Part shown: positions 10,476-19,439 of the stretch, piece by piece
Layout: each line of letters begins with the position of its first letter
How positions within the stretch are numbered: position 1 is the stretch's first letter
Origin: Pseudorhodoferax sp. Leaf267
Lineage (GTDB): Bacteria; Pseudomonadota; Gammaproteobacteria; Burkholderiales; Burkholderiaceae_C
Length of the DNA stretch: 64,000 bases
Direction: 5' to 3'
NCBI RefSeq assembly: GCF_001422405.1
Contig: NZ_LMMV01000021.1
Span: forward strand, 248,858 to 312,857
The notes under the pieces: model-generated
Seen by the model: the letters and a program-made list of their open reading frames with translations, nothing else
Databases searched by the model: none
Told to the model about the DNA's origin: nothing
Translations under genes and position numbers: made by a program

Positions 10476-10967
10476 TCAGACGCGCAGGATGCGCTCGCCG
10501 CGGCCGATGCCGCTGGAGCCGGTGCGCACCGTCTCCAGGATCGCGCTGCGTTCGATGGCTTCCAGGAAAGCGTCGTTCTTGCCCTGGTCGCCCGTCAGCT
10601 CGATGGTGTAGCTCTTCTCGGTCACGTCGATGATGCGGCCGCGGAAGATGTCGGCCATGCGCTTCATCTCCTCGCGCTCCTTGCCAACCGCGCGCACCTT
10701 CACCATCATGAGCTCGCGCTCGGTGTAGGCGCCTTCGGTCAGGTCGACGACCTTGACCACTTCGATCAGCCGGTTCAGGTGCTTGGTGATCTGCTCGATC
10801 ACCTCGTCGGAGCCGGCCGTCTGGATGGTCATGCGCGACAGGCTCGGGTCCTCGGTCGGCGCGACGGTCAGCGATTCGATGTTGTAGCCGCGGGCCGAGA
10901 ACAGGCCCACCACGCGGGAAAGTGCGCCGGCTTCGTTTTCCAGCAGCACTGCGATGATGTGTTTCAT
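10476..10967 (-). CDS. ilvN: Acetolactate synthase small subunit
   Basis: The 163-residue regulatory subunit has an N-terminal ACT domain (MKHIIAVLLENEAGALSRVV, FSARGYNIESL) and a C-terminal ALS-SS domain. It binds valine, giving feedback inhibition, and activates the IlvB catalytic subunit. It lies 122 bases downstream of ilvB with a strong hairpin in between, and 102 bases upstream of ilvC. Confidence 0.95.
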   Translation of the reverse strand: MKHIIAVLLENEAGALSRVVGLFSARGYNIESLTVAPTEDPSLSRMTIQTAGSDEVIEQITKHLNRLIEVVKVVDLTEGAYTERELMMVKVRAVGKEREEMKRMADIFRGRIIDVTEKSYTIELTGDQGKNDAFLEAIERSAILETVRTGSSGIGRGERILRV

Positions 10968-11053
10968 GGAATGCAGATTCCTCTTTTCGCTGCCCTCCCC
11001 CGCGCACGGTAATGCGCAGGCTCGGCAGGCAATAGATTCGTCGTTGAAAAGGA

Positions 11054-11081
11054 GTCCGGCCGCGCTGCGGCGCAGCCGGAC
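11054..11081 (-). other. Stable hairpin between ilvB and ilvN
   Basis: The arms GTCCGGC and GCCGGAC pair over 7 bp, and an inner GCGC/GCGC stem extends them around a TGCG-type loop. On the transcript CTCCTTTTC follows. It could be a leaky terminator or an RNA-processing or stability element setting the IlvB to IlvN ratio; the sequence alone does not decide. Confidence 0.55.
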
Positions 11082-11089
11082 GGATTGGC

Positions 11090-12877
11090 TTACAGGTCTT
11101 CGGAGCCCAGCAGCATCTCGGTGATGCCCTTGCCGGCCTGGACCATGGGGAACACGTTTTCCGTCGGGTCGGTGCGGAAATCCATGAACACCGTGCGGTC
11201 CTTGAGCTTGCGCGCCTCGCGCAGCGCTGGTTCCACGTCGCGGGGATGCTCGATCAGCATGCCGACGTGGCCGTAGGCCTCGGCCAGCTTCACGAAATCA
11301 GGCAAGGCGTCCATGTAGCTGCTGCTGTAGCGGCCGGCGTATTCCACCTCTTGCCACTGCCGCACCATGCCCAGGTAACGGTTGTTCAGCGAGCAGATCT
11401 TGATGGGCGTGTTGTACTGCAGGCAGGTGGACAGCTCCTGGATGCACATCTGCACCGAACCTTCGCCCGTGACGCAGAACACTTCGGCCTCGGGCTTGGC
11501 CAGCTTGATGCCCATGGCATAGGGAATGCCCACGCCCATGGTGCCCAGGCCACCGGAATTGATCCAGCGGCGCGGCTCGTCGAAGCGGTAGTACTGCGCG
11601 GCCCACATCTGGTGCTGGCCCACGTCGGACGTGATGTAGGTTTCCACGTCCTTGGTCATGTTCCACAGGGTCTCGATGACGTACTGCGGCTTGATGACGT
11701 CGGTGGCGCCACGGTTGTACTTGAGGCAGTCGCGCTTGCGCCAGGTCTCGATCTGCTCCCACCAGGCCGCCAGCGCGCCGCTGTCCGGCTTGATCTCGGA
11801 CTCGCGGACCATGGCGATCAGCTCGGTCAGCACGTCCTTCACGTCGCCCACGATCGGAATGTCCACGCGCACGCGCTTGGAGATGCTCGACGGGTCGATG
11901 TCGATGTGGATGATCTTACGTTCGTTCTGCGCGAAGTGCTTGGGGTTGCCGATCACGCGGTCGTCGAAGCGCGCACCGACGGCCAGCAGCACGTCGCAGT
12001 TCTGCATCGCGTTGTTGGCTTCCAGCGTACCGTGCATGCCCAGCATGCCGACGAACTTGCGGTCGCTGGCCGGGTAGGCGCCCAGGCCCATCAGCGTGTT
12101 GGTGACCGGGTAGCCCAGCATGTCGACCAGCGTGCGCAGTTCGTTGGTGGCGTTGGAGAGCAGCACACCGCCGCCGGTGTAGATGTAGGGGCGCTTGGCC
12201 GTGAGCAGCAACTGCAAAGCCTTGCGGATCTGGCCGCCGTGGCCCTTGCGCACGGGGTTGTACGAGCGCATCTCGACGGTCTCGGGGTAGCCCGCGTACA
12301 GCGCCTTCTTGAAGGACACGTCCTTGGGGATGTCCACCACCACCGGGCCGGGACGGCCGGTGCGCGCGATGTGGAAGGCCTTCTTGACCGTCATGGCCAG
12401 GTCGCGCACATCCTTGACCAGGAAGTTGTGCTTGACGATGGGGCGCGTGATGCCAACGGTGTCGCATTCCTGGAAGGCGTCCAGGCCGATGGCCGGCGTG
12501 GGCACCTGGCCGGTGATGATCACCATCGGGATGCTGTCCATGTAGGCCGTGGCAATGCCGGTGATCGCATTGGTGACGCCCGGGCCGGAGGTGACCAGGG
12601 CCACGCCGACGTCACCGGTCGCACGGGCGTAGCCATCGGCGGCGTGCACGGCAGCCTGTTCATGGCGCACCAGGACGTGCTGGATCGTGTCCTGCTTGTA
12701 GAACGCGTCGTAGATGTAGAGCACCGCGCCACCGGGGTAGCCCCAGATGTGCTTGACGTTCTCGGCCTGCAGGGCCTTGACGAGGATTTCGGCGCCCATG
12801 AGTTCCTGGGGGCCGGATTGCGCGAGGGGCGAGGATGCGGCGGCTGCCGACTTGAGTTCGGCTTTTGAGATTTCCAT
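11090..12877 (-). CDS. ilvB: Acetolactate synthase large (catalytic) subunit
   Basis: The 595-residue ThDP-dependent enzyme makes acetolactate from two pyruvates, or acetohydroxybutyrate from pyruvate and 2-ketobutyrate. It carries the catalytic Glu in VLVRHEQAAVHAADGYARA, the PTPAIGLDAFQE segment and the ThDP motif ending in NNRYLGMVRQWQ. The ThDP motif begins GEG rather than the textbook GDG. The first 25 residues are an Ala/Ser-rich extension before MGAEILVKALQ. It is the first gene of ilvBNC and has a roughly 145-base untranslated leader. Confidence 0.95.
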   Translation of the reverse strand: MEISKAELKSAAAASSPLAQSGPQELMGAEILVKALQAENVKHIWGYPGGAVLYIYDAFYKQDTIQHVLVRHEQAAVHAADGYARATGDVGVALVTSGPGVTNAITGIATAYMDSIPMVIITGQVPTPAIGLDAFQECDTVGITRPIVKHNFLVKDVRDLAMTVKKAFHIARTGRPGPVVVDIPKDVSFKKALYAGYPETVEMRSYNPVRKGHGGQIRKALQLLLTAKRPYIYTGGGVLLSNATNELRTLVDMLGYPVTNTLMGLGAYPASDRKFVGMLGMHGTLEANNAMQNCDVLLAVGARFDDRVIGNPKHFAQNERKIIHIDIDPSSISKRVRVDIPIVGDVKDVLTELIAMVRESEIKPDSGALAAWWEQIETWRKRDCLKYNRGATDVIKPQYVIETLWNMTKDVETYITSDVGQHQMWAAQYYRFDEPRRWINSGGLGTMGVGIPYAMGIKLAKPEAEVFCVTGEGSVQMCIQELSTCLQYNTPIKICSLNNRYLGMVRQWQEVEYAGRYSSSYMDALPDFVKLAEAYGHVGMLIEHPRDVEPALREARKLKDRTVFMDFRTDPTENVFPMVQAGKGITEMLLGSEDL

Positions 12878-13027
12878 GATGAACCTTTGCGAATTTCTCT
12901 AACGAAATACCTTGGGTGCCCCTTCGCGCTTTCTTGTGGAAAGCCGTCGGGACTTGAGACCAAGGCCATGGGCGTACTGCGTGTGCCGCCGGACCTTGAC
13001 CCGTTTGCTTGTTGAGTAGCGGGCAGG

Positions 13028-13036
13028 ATTATCGCA
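13028..13036 (-). promoter_or_regulatory. Probable ilvB promoter (-10) with structured leader
   Basis: The minus strand reads TGCGATAAT, an extended -10 with 5 of 6 consensus bases. A start near 13020 would give a leader of about 145 bases. The leader can fold: CCTTGG near 12968 pairs with CCAAGG near 12912, and inside lies GCTTTC-CACAA-GAAAGC. No leader peptide rich in Val, Leu or Ile and no U-tailed terminator were found there. Confidence 0.45.
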
Positions 13037-13082
13037 TTGCTTCCCGCCAGGCCCCGCGCAGAACGGTGTGCAAATCTCGCGG

Positions 13083-13091
13083 TGCCATAAT
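13083..13091 (+). promoter_or_regulatory. Probable promoter of the sigma-factor operon
   Basis: The plus strand reads TGC then CATAAT, an extended -10 box with 5 of 6 consensus bases, about 55 bases before the proposed TTG start of the sigma-factor gene. It lies close to, and divergent from, the ilvB -10. Confidence 0.4.
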
Positions 13092-13146
13092 CCGCCGCTG
13101 CCGCGCCCCGGCGCTGCGACGATCAAACAGCCCACGGCTTGCTGTC

Positions 13147-13713
13147 TTGGCCACTGAAAAAGAACTCTCCGAATTCCTCAAGAGCGTCGAACGACGGGCC
13201 TTCAAACGCTCCGTCTACCACGTGCGCAACGAGGAATCGGCGCTGGACATCGTGCAGGACAGCATGATGAAGCTGGCCGAGCACTACGGCGACAAGCCCG
13301 CCAATGAATTGCCGATGCTGTTCCAGCGCATCCTGTCCAACTGCACGCTGGACTGGTTCCGGCGCCAAAAGACGCGCAATGCCCTGTTCTCCAATCTCAG
13401 CGATTTCGAGTCCGCTGGCGAGGACGGCAATTTCGACCTGCTGGAAACCTTGGTGCTCGATGGCGGATCCGAACGGACGGAGAGTGCCGAAGACTCGATG
13501 CGCCGGGCACAGATCCTGCGGGAGATCGAAAGCGCAGTCCAGGATCTCCCCGGCCGTCAACGAGAGGCATTTTTGATGCGTTACTGGGAGGAGATGGACG
13601 TTGCCGAGACGGCTGCCGCCATGGGCTGCTCCGAGGGCAGCGTGAAAACACACTGTTCGCGGGCTGTCGCTGCCCTGAGCCGGGCCTTGACCGCCAAAGG
13701 GATCCACCTATGA
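13147..13713 (+). CDS. ECF-type RNA polymerase sigma factor
   Basis: The 188-residue product has sigma-70 region 2 (ALDIVQDSMMKLAEHYG, then LFQRILSNCTLDWFRRQK) and region 4 with its helix-turn-helix (DLPGRQREAFLMRYWEEM to MGCSEGSVKTHCSRAVAAL). The family starts at ATEKELSEFLKSVE, so the TTG at 13147 is the likely start; the longer open frame upstream lacks coding character and covers the promoter. The next gene overlaps by ATGA and encodes a one-helix membrane protein that might act as its anti-sigma partner. Its regulon is unknown. Confidence 0.85.
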   Translation: MATEKELSEFLKSVERRAFKRSVYHVRNEESALDIVQDSMMKLAEHYGDKPANELPMLFQRILSNCTLDWFRRQKTRNALFSNLSDFESAGEDGNFDLLETLVLDGGSERTESAEDSMRRAQILREIESAVQDLPGRQREAFLMRYWEEMDVAETAAAMGCSEGSVKTHCSRAVAALSRALTAKGIHL

Positions 13714-14150
13714 AGAACCAAGCCACTGCAACACTTCCGTACGACCAGATCGGCCGCAGGATCGCAACGCGGCTGTCTGCAGCCAATGCCGAGATCGAGC
13801 ACGACATCCTGGAGCGGCTGCGCGTCGCACGCCAGCAGGCCGTTGCGCAGCGCAAGATCGCCAGCACAGTGGTCGCCAGTGGCGTCGCCATGTCCAGCGG
13901 CGGCGCGGCCGCCCTGCATTTCCATGATGCCGAACGGCCGGGCCTGTGGAGCCGTGTGGCTGCAGCCTTGCCCCTGCTGGCACTCGTGGCGGGCTTGCTG
14001 GCCATCTACGTGACCCAGAACGACAACCGCGCGGACGAAGTTGCAGAGATCGATGCCGCGCTGCTGACCGACGACTTGCCCCCTGCCGCGTATGCCGACC
14101 AGGGCTTCATGCAGTTCCTTAAGCACGACGGTCCGTCCACGCAGCCCTGA
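13710..14150 (+). CDS. DUF3619 family membrane protein, possible anti-sigma partner
   Basis: The 146-residue protein has a cytoplasmic helical N-terminal half (residues 1 to 70), one transmembrane segment around residues 85 to 105 (AAALPLLALVAGLLAIYVTQ) and a short acidic C-terminal tail (EVAEIDAALLTDDLPPAAYADQGF). It matches DUF3619, seen mainly in Burkholderiales beside this sigma factor. The four-base overlap with the sigma gene and the topology resemble small membrane anti-sigma factors, but no zinc-binding anti-sigma motif is present. That role is inference only. Confidence 0.82.
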   Translation: MKNQATATLPYDQIGRRIATRLSAANAEIEHDILERLRVARQQAVAQRKIASTVVASGVAMSSGGAAALHFHDAERPGLWSRVAAALPLLALVAGLLAIYVTQNDNRADEVAEIDAALLTDDLPPAAYADQGFMQFLKHDGPSTQP

Positions 14151-14166
14151 CACCGTGCTGGTGCGT

Positions 14167-14850
14167 ATGCAACTGCCTGTTTGGGCTGAACGGCCATTGC
14201 GCGGTGCAAGACGGCGTGCCGCGGCGGCTGGCATGGTGGTTGGCATCGGCCTGTGCATGGCCGGGTCCACGGTTTGGGCCCAAACTGGTGCGCGGACCAG
14301 TGCTACTACCCAGCCAACAGCGAGCTCGGCCGCGGAAAGCGCTCCGCGTTGGAACGAGCTGTCGGCGTCCCAGCGCCAGGCACTGAAGCCACTGGCCAGT
14401 ACCTGGAGCAGCCTTACGACGGCGCACAAGCGCAAATGGATCGCCTTATCGCGCAATTTCCACAAGCTTCCTGCGAACGAGCAACGCAAGCTCAACGAGC
14501 GCATGGGCGAATGGAGCACGCTGACTGCCAGCGAACGTAGCCAGGCCCGTCTCAATTTCGTCGCCACAGGCAAGCTGTCCACCGATGACAAGCAGGCCAA
14601 GTGGCAGGCCTACCAGGCGCTGAGCGAGGATGAGCGGCACAAGCTGGCCGAACAGGCGCCGCACCGCCCGATGTTGGGCGCTGCCATTGCCGTGCGGCCC
14701 GTGCCGACCGAGCGCCTGACCCGGCTGCCCGCCAAGACCGACAATGCCGCCATGCCCAGAATCTCCGCCGCCCCGCACCAGATTGATCCACGGACCTTGC
14801 TGCCCCAGGTCGACCGCCATGCTGCAGAGCACGGCACGCCGGCCCGATGA
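14167..14850 (+). CDS. DUF3106 domain exported protein
   Basis: The 227-residue product has a signal peptide (GMVVGIGLCMAGSTVWAQ) followed by DUF3106, a helical domain built of WxxLsxxQRxaLxPL-type repeats: WNELSASQRQALKPLASTW, WIALSRNFHKLPANEQRKL, EWSTLTASERSQARLNF and WQAYQALSEDERHKLAEQA. The tail is rich in Pro and Arg. It resembles periplasmic helical-hairpin stress proteins in pattern, but no function is established. A GTG at 14155 is an alternative start. It overlaps the RDD gene by ATGA. Confidence 0.82.
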   Translation: MQLPVWAERPLRGARRRAAAAGMVVGIGLCMAGSTVWAQTGARTSATTQPTASSAAESAPRWNELSASQRQALKPLASTWSSLTTAHKRKWIALSRNFHKLPANEQRKLNERMGEWSTLTASERSQARLNFVATGKLSTDDKQAKWQAYQALSEDERHKLAEQAPHRPMLGAAIAVRPVPTERLTRLPAKTDNAAMPRISAAPHQIDPRTLLPQVDRHAAEHGTPAR

Positions 14851-15401
14851 CGGCGCAGCCCAGCCCTGCTGGTCACGCCGCGCCCCCCCCTGCTCGCGAG
14901 CCCCTGGAGCCTGCCATGTTGCAGGCGCCTGGCCTGTGGCGGCGCATGGCGTGTTGGCTGTATGAAGGCATGCTGATGTTTGGCGTTGTCTTCCTGGCAG
15001 GCTACCTGTTCGGCACCCTCAGCCAGACGCGGCACGCGCTGGACAACCGGTTTGCATTGCAGGCGTTCCTGTTCGTGATCTTCGGCATCTACTTCACTTG
15101 GTTCTGGGCCAAGGGGCAGACGTTGGCCATGAAGACCTGGAACATCCGCGTCGTGGGCCGCGACGGGCGCGCCATCAGCCAGCCGCGCGCGTTGCTGCGT
15201 TACGTGCTGAGCTGGCTGTGGTTCGTGCCGCCGCTGGCCTGCATGGCGCCGTTCGGCCTGCCTGCCGGCGAGTCCTTCGTGTTGGTGCTCGGTTGGGTGG
15301 CGGTGTGGGCGATTGCCAGCCGCTTCCATCCGCAATGCCAGTTCTGGCATGACGCGTTGGCCGGGACGCGCCTCGTGAACTCCAGGCCGCTCAGCCGATG
15401 A
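14847..15401 (+). CDS. RDD family membrane protein
   Basis: The 184-residue protein has the RDD domain: an Arg in GLWRRMACWLYEGML before the first helix, then helices around residues 42 to 62, 72 to 92 and 145 to 160. The conserved GQTLAMKTWNIRVVGRDG loop lies between the second and third. The end keeps FWHDALAGTRLV. RDD proteins are small inner-membrane proteins, some proposed as cation antiporters; the role here is not known. Its start overlaps DUF3106 and its stop overlaps dgkA, each by ATGA. Confidence 0.87.
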   Translation: MTAQPSPAGHAAPPPAREPLEPAMLQAPGLWRRMACWLYEGMLMFGVVFLAGYLFGTLSQTRHALDNRFALQAFLFVIFGIYFTWFWAKGQTLAMKTWNIRVVGRDGRAISQPRALLRYVLSWLWFVPPLACMAPFGLPAGESFVLVLGWVAVWAIASRFHPQCQFWHDALAGTRLVNSRPLSR

Positions 15402-15778
15402 GCACCGAACGGTTCTACAAGTCCCGCAAGGGGCTGGACCGCGTCTGGCACGCGCTGGGCTACTCGCTTGCCGGGCTGCGCACGGGCTGGACAGAGTCCG
15501 CTTTCCGCCAGGAGGCCGTGGCAGCCTGCGTGCTGGTGCCCGCGGCGTTCTGGCTCGGCACGACCTGGATGCAGACAGCCTTGCTCGCAGCCAGTGTCGT
15601 GCTGGTGCTGGTCGTCGAATTGCTGAACACCGCGATCGAAGCGGCTGTCGACCGCATCGGCCAGGAGCGCCATGACCTGTCACGGCAGGCAAAGGATCTG
15701 GGCAGCGCCGCCGTGCTGCTGGCGTTGTTGCTGGCCGCCGGCATCTGGATTGCGGCGCTGTGGGAGCGATTCATTTGA
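15398..15778 (+). CDS. dgkA: Diacylglycerol kinase (DgkA)
   Basis: The 126-residue inner-membrane enzyme phosphorylates diacylglycerol to phosphatidic acid, recycling lipid released during envelope glycan synthesis. It has three transmembrane helices. The catalytic signature ELLNTAIEAAVDRIGQE and the downstream KDLGSAAVLLALLLA are intact. It overlaps the RDD gene by ATGA and the LOG gene by four bases, in a six-gene run beginning with the sigma factor. Confidence 0.95.
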   Translation: MSTERFYKSRKGLDRVWHALGYSLAGLRTGWTESAFRQEAVAACVLVPAAFWLGTTWMQTALLAASVVLVLVVELLNTAIEAAVDRIGQERHDLSRQAKDLGSAAVLLALLLAAGIWIAALWERFI

Positions 15779-16362
15779 CCCGGCCCGCGTTTTCCATGTG
15801 CGTCTATTGCGGCTCCAGGCCGGGCGCGCAGCCGGCGTATGCCGAGGTGGCCGGCCTGGTGGGCCGCTGGATCGGCGCGCATGGCGGCCAGCTGGTCTAT
15901 GGCGGCGGCCTCAACGGCCTCATGGGCGTGGTGGCCAACGCCACGCTGGCGGCAGGCGGCACCGTGGTCGGCGTAATTCCGAAAGCACTGGTCGAGAAGG
16001 AGTGGGCGCACCGCGGCTGCACGGAGCTGCATGTGGTGGACACCATGCACAAGCGCAAGCGGCTGATGGCCGAGCGCGCCGATGCCTTCATCGCCCTGCC
16101 TGGCGGCATCGGCACCTTCGAGGAGTTCTTCGAAGTGTGGACCTGGCGCCAACTCGGCTACCACGACAAACCCGTGGGCCTGCTCAACGTGGGCGGGATC
16201 TACGACGGCTTGCTCGCGTTCCTGCGGACGACCGTGGAACAGCAGTTCGTCAATGACTGGCAGATGGACCTGATTCGCGTGGACAGCGACGCCGAGCGCT
16301 TGCTCGAGAGCCTGGTGAACGATGCGGGCGTGGCCGTCGCAACGCGCCTCGACCAGATCTGA
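15775..16362 (+). CDS. LOG family protein (TIGR00730 Rossmann fold)
   Basis: The 195-residue protein has the CVYCGSRPG start, the GGGLNGLMGVVANATLAAGG loop, MHKRKRLMAERADAFIALPGG and the PGGIGTFEEFFE signature. LOG enzymes hydrolyse nucleoside 5'-monophosphates, including cytokinin nucleotides, releasing base and ribose 5-phosphate. The TTG at 15775 is chosen because GGGAG lies 8 bases before it; GTG 15760 and ATG 15796 are alternatives. It ends 21 bases from the convergent PII gene. Confidence 0.9.
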   Translation: MTRPAFSMCVYCGSRPGAQPAYAEVAGLVGRWIGAHGGQLVYGGGLNGLMGVVANATLAAGGTVVGVIPKALVEKEWAHRGCTELHVVDTMHKRKRLMAERADAFIALPGGIGTFEEFFEVWTWRQLGYHDKPVGLLNVGGIYDGLLAFLRTTVEQQFVNDWQMDLIRVDSDAERLLESLVNDAGVAVATRLDQI

Positions 16363-16383
16363 AGTGTGGCCAGCGCAGCGCGC

Positions 16384-16923
<540 letters not shown>

Positions 16924-16999
16924 TCATGCGGCGCAATGAACTGGCATCTCCCATCGAGCGTGACGAGCGACGGCACAGTGTGCGTGGACAGGACGGGAC

Positions 17000-18193
17000 A
17001 TGTCCAAGCCCGCTGACGTGATCCGTATCCTGGATTCGGCGCGGCACGTCACGGCTGAGCAGTGGGACGGCCTGCTGGCTGCGCAACCGCATCCCAGCCC
17101 TTTCATGCGCCATGCCTACCTGCTGGCCATGGAGACCAGCCGCAGTGCGGTGCCCAAGACGGGGTGGACGCCGCGCTTCCTGACGCTGTGGCGCGGCGAC
17201 TGCCTGCAGGCGGCCTGCGCCCTGTACCTCAAGGACCACTCCTACGGCGAGTATGTGTTCGACTGGGCCTGGGCCGATGCCTACCAGCGCCACGGCCTGC
17301 CCTACTACCCCAAGGCACTGATCGCACCGCCCTTCACGCCCGTGCCTGGCGCGCGCCTGCTCGCGCGTGATGCCGAGAGCCGGGCTGGCCTTCTGCAGGC
17401 TGCGGTGGCGTGGTGCGAAAGCGAAGGCCTGTCGTCGCTGCACCTGCTGTTCACGAGCACCGAGGACCAGGCGGCCTGCGTGGATGCGGGCCTGATGCTG
17501 CGGCACACGGTCCAGTTCCACTGGCAGAACGCGGCGCCTGCCACGGGCCTGCCATTCGATGGGTTCGACGCGTTCCTGGCCAGCCTGGCACAGGACAAGC
17601 GCAAGAAGATCCGGCAGGAGCGCCGCAAGGTCGACGAGGCCGGCGTGCGCTTTCGCTGGGCGCAGGGCCGCGACATCGCGCCGGCCGACTGGGACTTCTT
17701 CTACCGCTGCTACGAGCGCACCTACCTCGAACACGGCAACGCGCCTTATCTGCAACGCAGCTTCTTCGCCCGCATGGCAGAGGACATGCCCGAGAACTGG
17801 CTGATGTTCATCGCGGAGCACGGTGAGGGCGACGAGCGGCAGCCCATCGCCAGCAGCCTGATCGGTCTGGACCGGGAGGAGCGTGTGGCCTACGGCCGCT
17901 ACTGGGGCGCACTGGCCCGCGTGGACTGCCTGCACTTCGAGGCCTGCTACTACCAGCCGCTGGCCTGGTGCATCGCGCACGGCTACCGACGCTTCGAAGG
18001 CGGTGCGCAGGGCGAGCACAAGATGGCGCGCGCGCTGATGCCGGTGCGCACCAGCAGCGCGCATTGGTTGGCGCACCCGGCGTTTGCCGATGCGGTGGAA
18101 CGCTTCCTGGAACGCGAAGGCCAGGGCATCGCGGGCTACCTGGACGAGCTGGCCGGCCGCACGCCGTTCCGCCAGTCGTCAGAGCCGCAGTAG
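17000..18193 (+). CDS. FemAB-like (DUF482) acyltransferase
   Basis: The 397-residue protein matches PF04339, a GNAT-fold family related to FemAB peptidyltransferases. Visible marks include SPFMRHAYLLAME, the SYGEYVFDWAWADAY motif, YYPKALIAPPFTPVPGARLL, KRKKIRQERRKV and FEGGAQGEHKMARALMP near the end. The family is widespread in proteobacteria and is often labelled peptidogalycan biosynthesis without experimental proof. Substrates are unknown. It ends 5 bases from the convergent PLP-enzyme gene. Confidence 0.85.
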   Translation: MSKPADVIRILDSARHVTAEQWDGLLAAQPHPSPFMRHAYLLAMETSRSAVPKTGWTPRFLTLWRGDCLQAACALYLKDHSYGEYVFDWAWADAYQRHGLPYYPKALIAPPFTPVPGARLLARDAESRAGLLQAAVAWCESEGLSSLHLLFTSTEDQAACVDAGLMLRHTVQFHWQNAAPATGLPFDGFDAFLASLAQDKRKKIRQERRKVDEAGVRFRWAQGRDIAPADWDFFYRCYERTYLEHGNAPYLQRSFFARMAEDMPENWLMFIAEHGEGDERQPIASSLIGLDREERVAYGRYWGALARVDCLHFEACYYQPLAWCIAHGYRRFEGGAQGEHKMARALMPVRTSSAHWLAHPAFADAVERFLEREGQGIAGYLDELAGRTPFRQSSEPQ

Positions 18194-18198
18194 GCCGA

Positions 18199-19431
18199 TC
18201 AGCCCAGGGCCTGTTCGAAATCGGTCAGCAGGTCGGCGCTGTCTTCCAGGCCCACCGACAGCCGGATCAGCCCATCGGCGATCCCCATGGACGCGCGCAC
18301 TTCGGCCCCGGCTTCCCAGAAGATGGTCGGCGCGACCGGAATGATCAGCGTGCGCGTGTCGCCCAGGCCGGTTGCCTTGATCGGCAGGCGCAGGCGGTCG
18401 ATGAACTGCAGGCAGGCCGCGGTGTCCTTCAGCTCGAACGACAGCAGCCAGGAGCCGGCGCTGAACAGGCTGCGCGCCAATGCGTGCTGCGGATGCGACT
18501 CCAGCATCGGGTAGTGCACGGCGACAACCGCCTCGTGCGCCTGCAGGTAGCGCGCCAGTGTCAACGCCGTCGCGCTGCAGTGCGCCACGCGCAGGGCCAG
18601 CGTTTCGGCGCCCAGGCTGATCTGGTGGGCATGCTCGGACGACAGGTTGCCGCCCATGTCGCGCAGGCCCTTCTTGCGCACCTGGGACAGCCCCCACTGC
18701 TTCGTGTCGCCCTTGCGGTAGGCATCGAAGATATTCGGGTAGGCCTGCCAGTCGTACAGGCCGGTGTCCGTCACGGCGCCGCCCAGCGCCTGGCCGTGGC
18801 CAGCGATGGTCTTGGTCAGCGATTGCACGACCAGGCCGGCGCCCACGTTCCTGGGCCGGAACAGCGCCGGCGAGGTGATGGTGTTGTCGACCACGAACAG
18901 CAGCCCGCGCTCGGCGCAGAGCTGGCCGATCGCCGGCATGTCAGCCACCTGCGTGCCGGGGTTGGCGATCGTCTCGACGAACACCATGCGCGTGTTCGGC
19001 TGCACGGCGGCCGCGACGGCCGCTGCGTCGGTCGCATCGACCGTGGTGATCGTGATGCCCAGCGCGCGCAGCGTGCCGAAGATGCTGTTCGTATTGCCGA
19101 AGACAAACCGGCTGGCCACCAGGTGGTCGCCCGCGCGCAGCAGCGTCAGGAACACTGCGCTGATGGCCGCCATGCCGGTCCCGAAACACACCGTCCCCAC
19201 GCCTTGCTCCAGACGCGTGATCTGGCTTTCCAGCGCAGCCGTGGTCGGCGTGCCCTGGCGCGCGTAGTTGTAGCCACCCTTGAGCGTGCCCTGGAACACG
19301 CCGATCAGGTCTTCGACGCGGTCGAAGCCGTACTGGGTGGAGGTGTGGATGGGCTTGTGCACGCCGCCGTGCTCGACGCCGAAGCGCCGGTCGGAATGCA
19401 CGATGCCCGTGCTGATGCCTTCGGATGCCAT
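18199..19431 (-). CDS. Cys/Met metabolism PLP-dependent enzyme
   Basis: The 410-residue fold-type I PLP enzyme belongs to the cystathionine gamma-synthase/beta-lyase family. It shows YARQGTPTTAALESQI, the ETIANPGTQVADM loop, the FVVDNT motif whose Asp contacts PLP, and Lys207 as Schiff-base residue in VQSLTKTIAGHGQALGG. Family membership is clear, but which reaction it performs (gamma-synthase, beta-lyase or methionine gamma-lyase) cannot be decided. It starts 8 bases after the ppa stop on the same strand, so the two may share a transcript. The frame stays open through ppa, but this is not a fusion. Confidence 0.87.
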   Translation of the reverse strand: MASEGISTGIVHSDRRFGVEHGGVHKPIHTSTQYGFDRVEDLIGVFQGTLKGGYNYARQGTPTTAALESQITRLEQGVGTVCFGTGMAAISAVFLTLLRAGDHLVASRFVFGNTNSIFGTLRALGITITTVDATDAAAVAAAVQPNTRMVFVETIANPGTQVADMPAIGQLCAERGLLFVVDNTITSPALFRPRNVGAGLVVQSLTKTIAGHGQALGGAVTDTGLYDWQAYPNIFDAYRKGDTKQWGLSQVRKKGLRDMGGNLSSEHAHQISLGAETLALRVAHCSATALTLARYLQAHEAVVAVHYPMLESHPQHALARSLFSAGSWLLSFELKDTAACLQFIDRLRLPIKATGLGDTRTLIIPVAPTIFWEAGAEVRASMGIADGLIRLSVGLEDSADLLTDFEQALG

Positions 19432-19439
19432 CCGGTCGC

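Noticed and set aside
11090-12877. GEG instead of GDG in the ThDP motif of IlvB as a possible inactivating change
   Set aside because: Glu can also bind the metal, and as I recall this variant is common in betaproteobacterial acetolactate synthases. The rest of the enzyme is intact.
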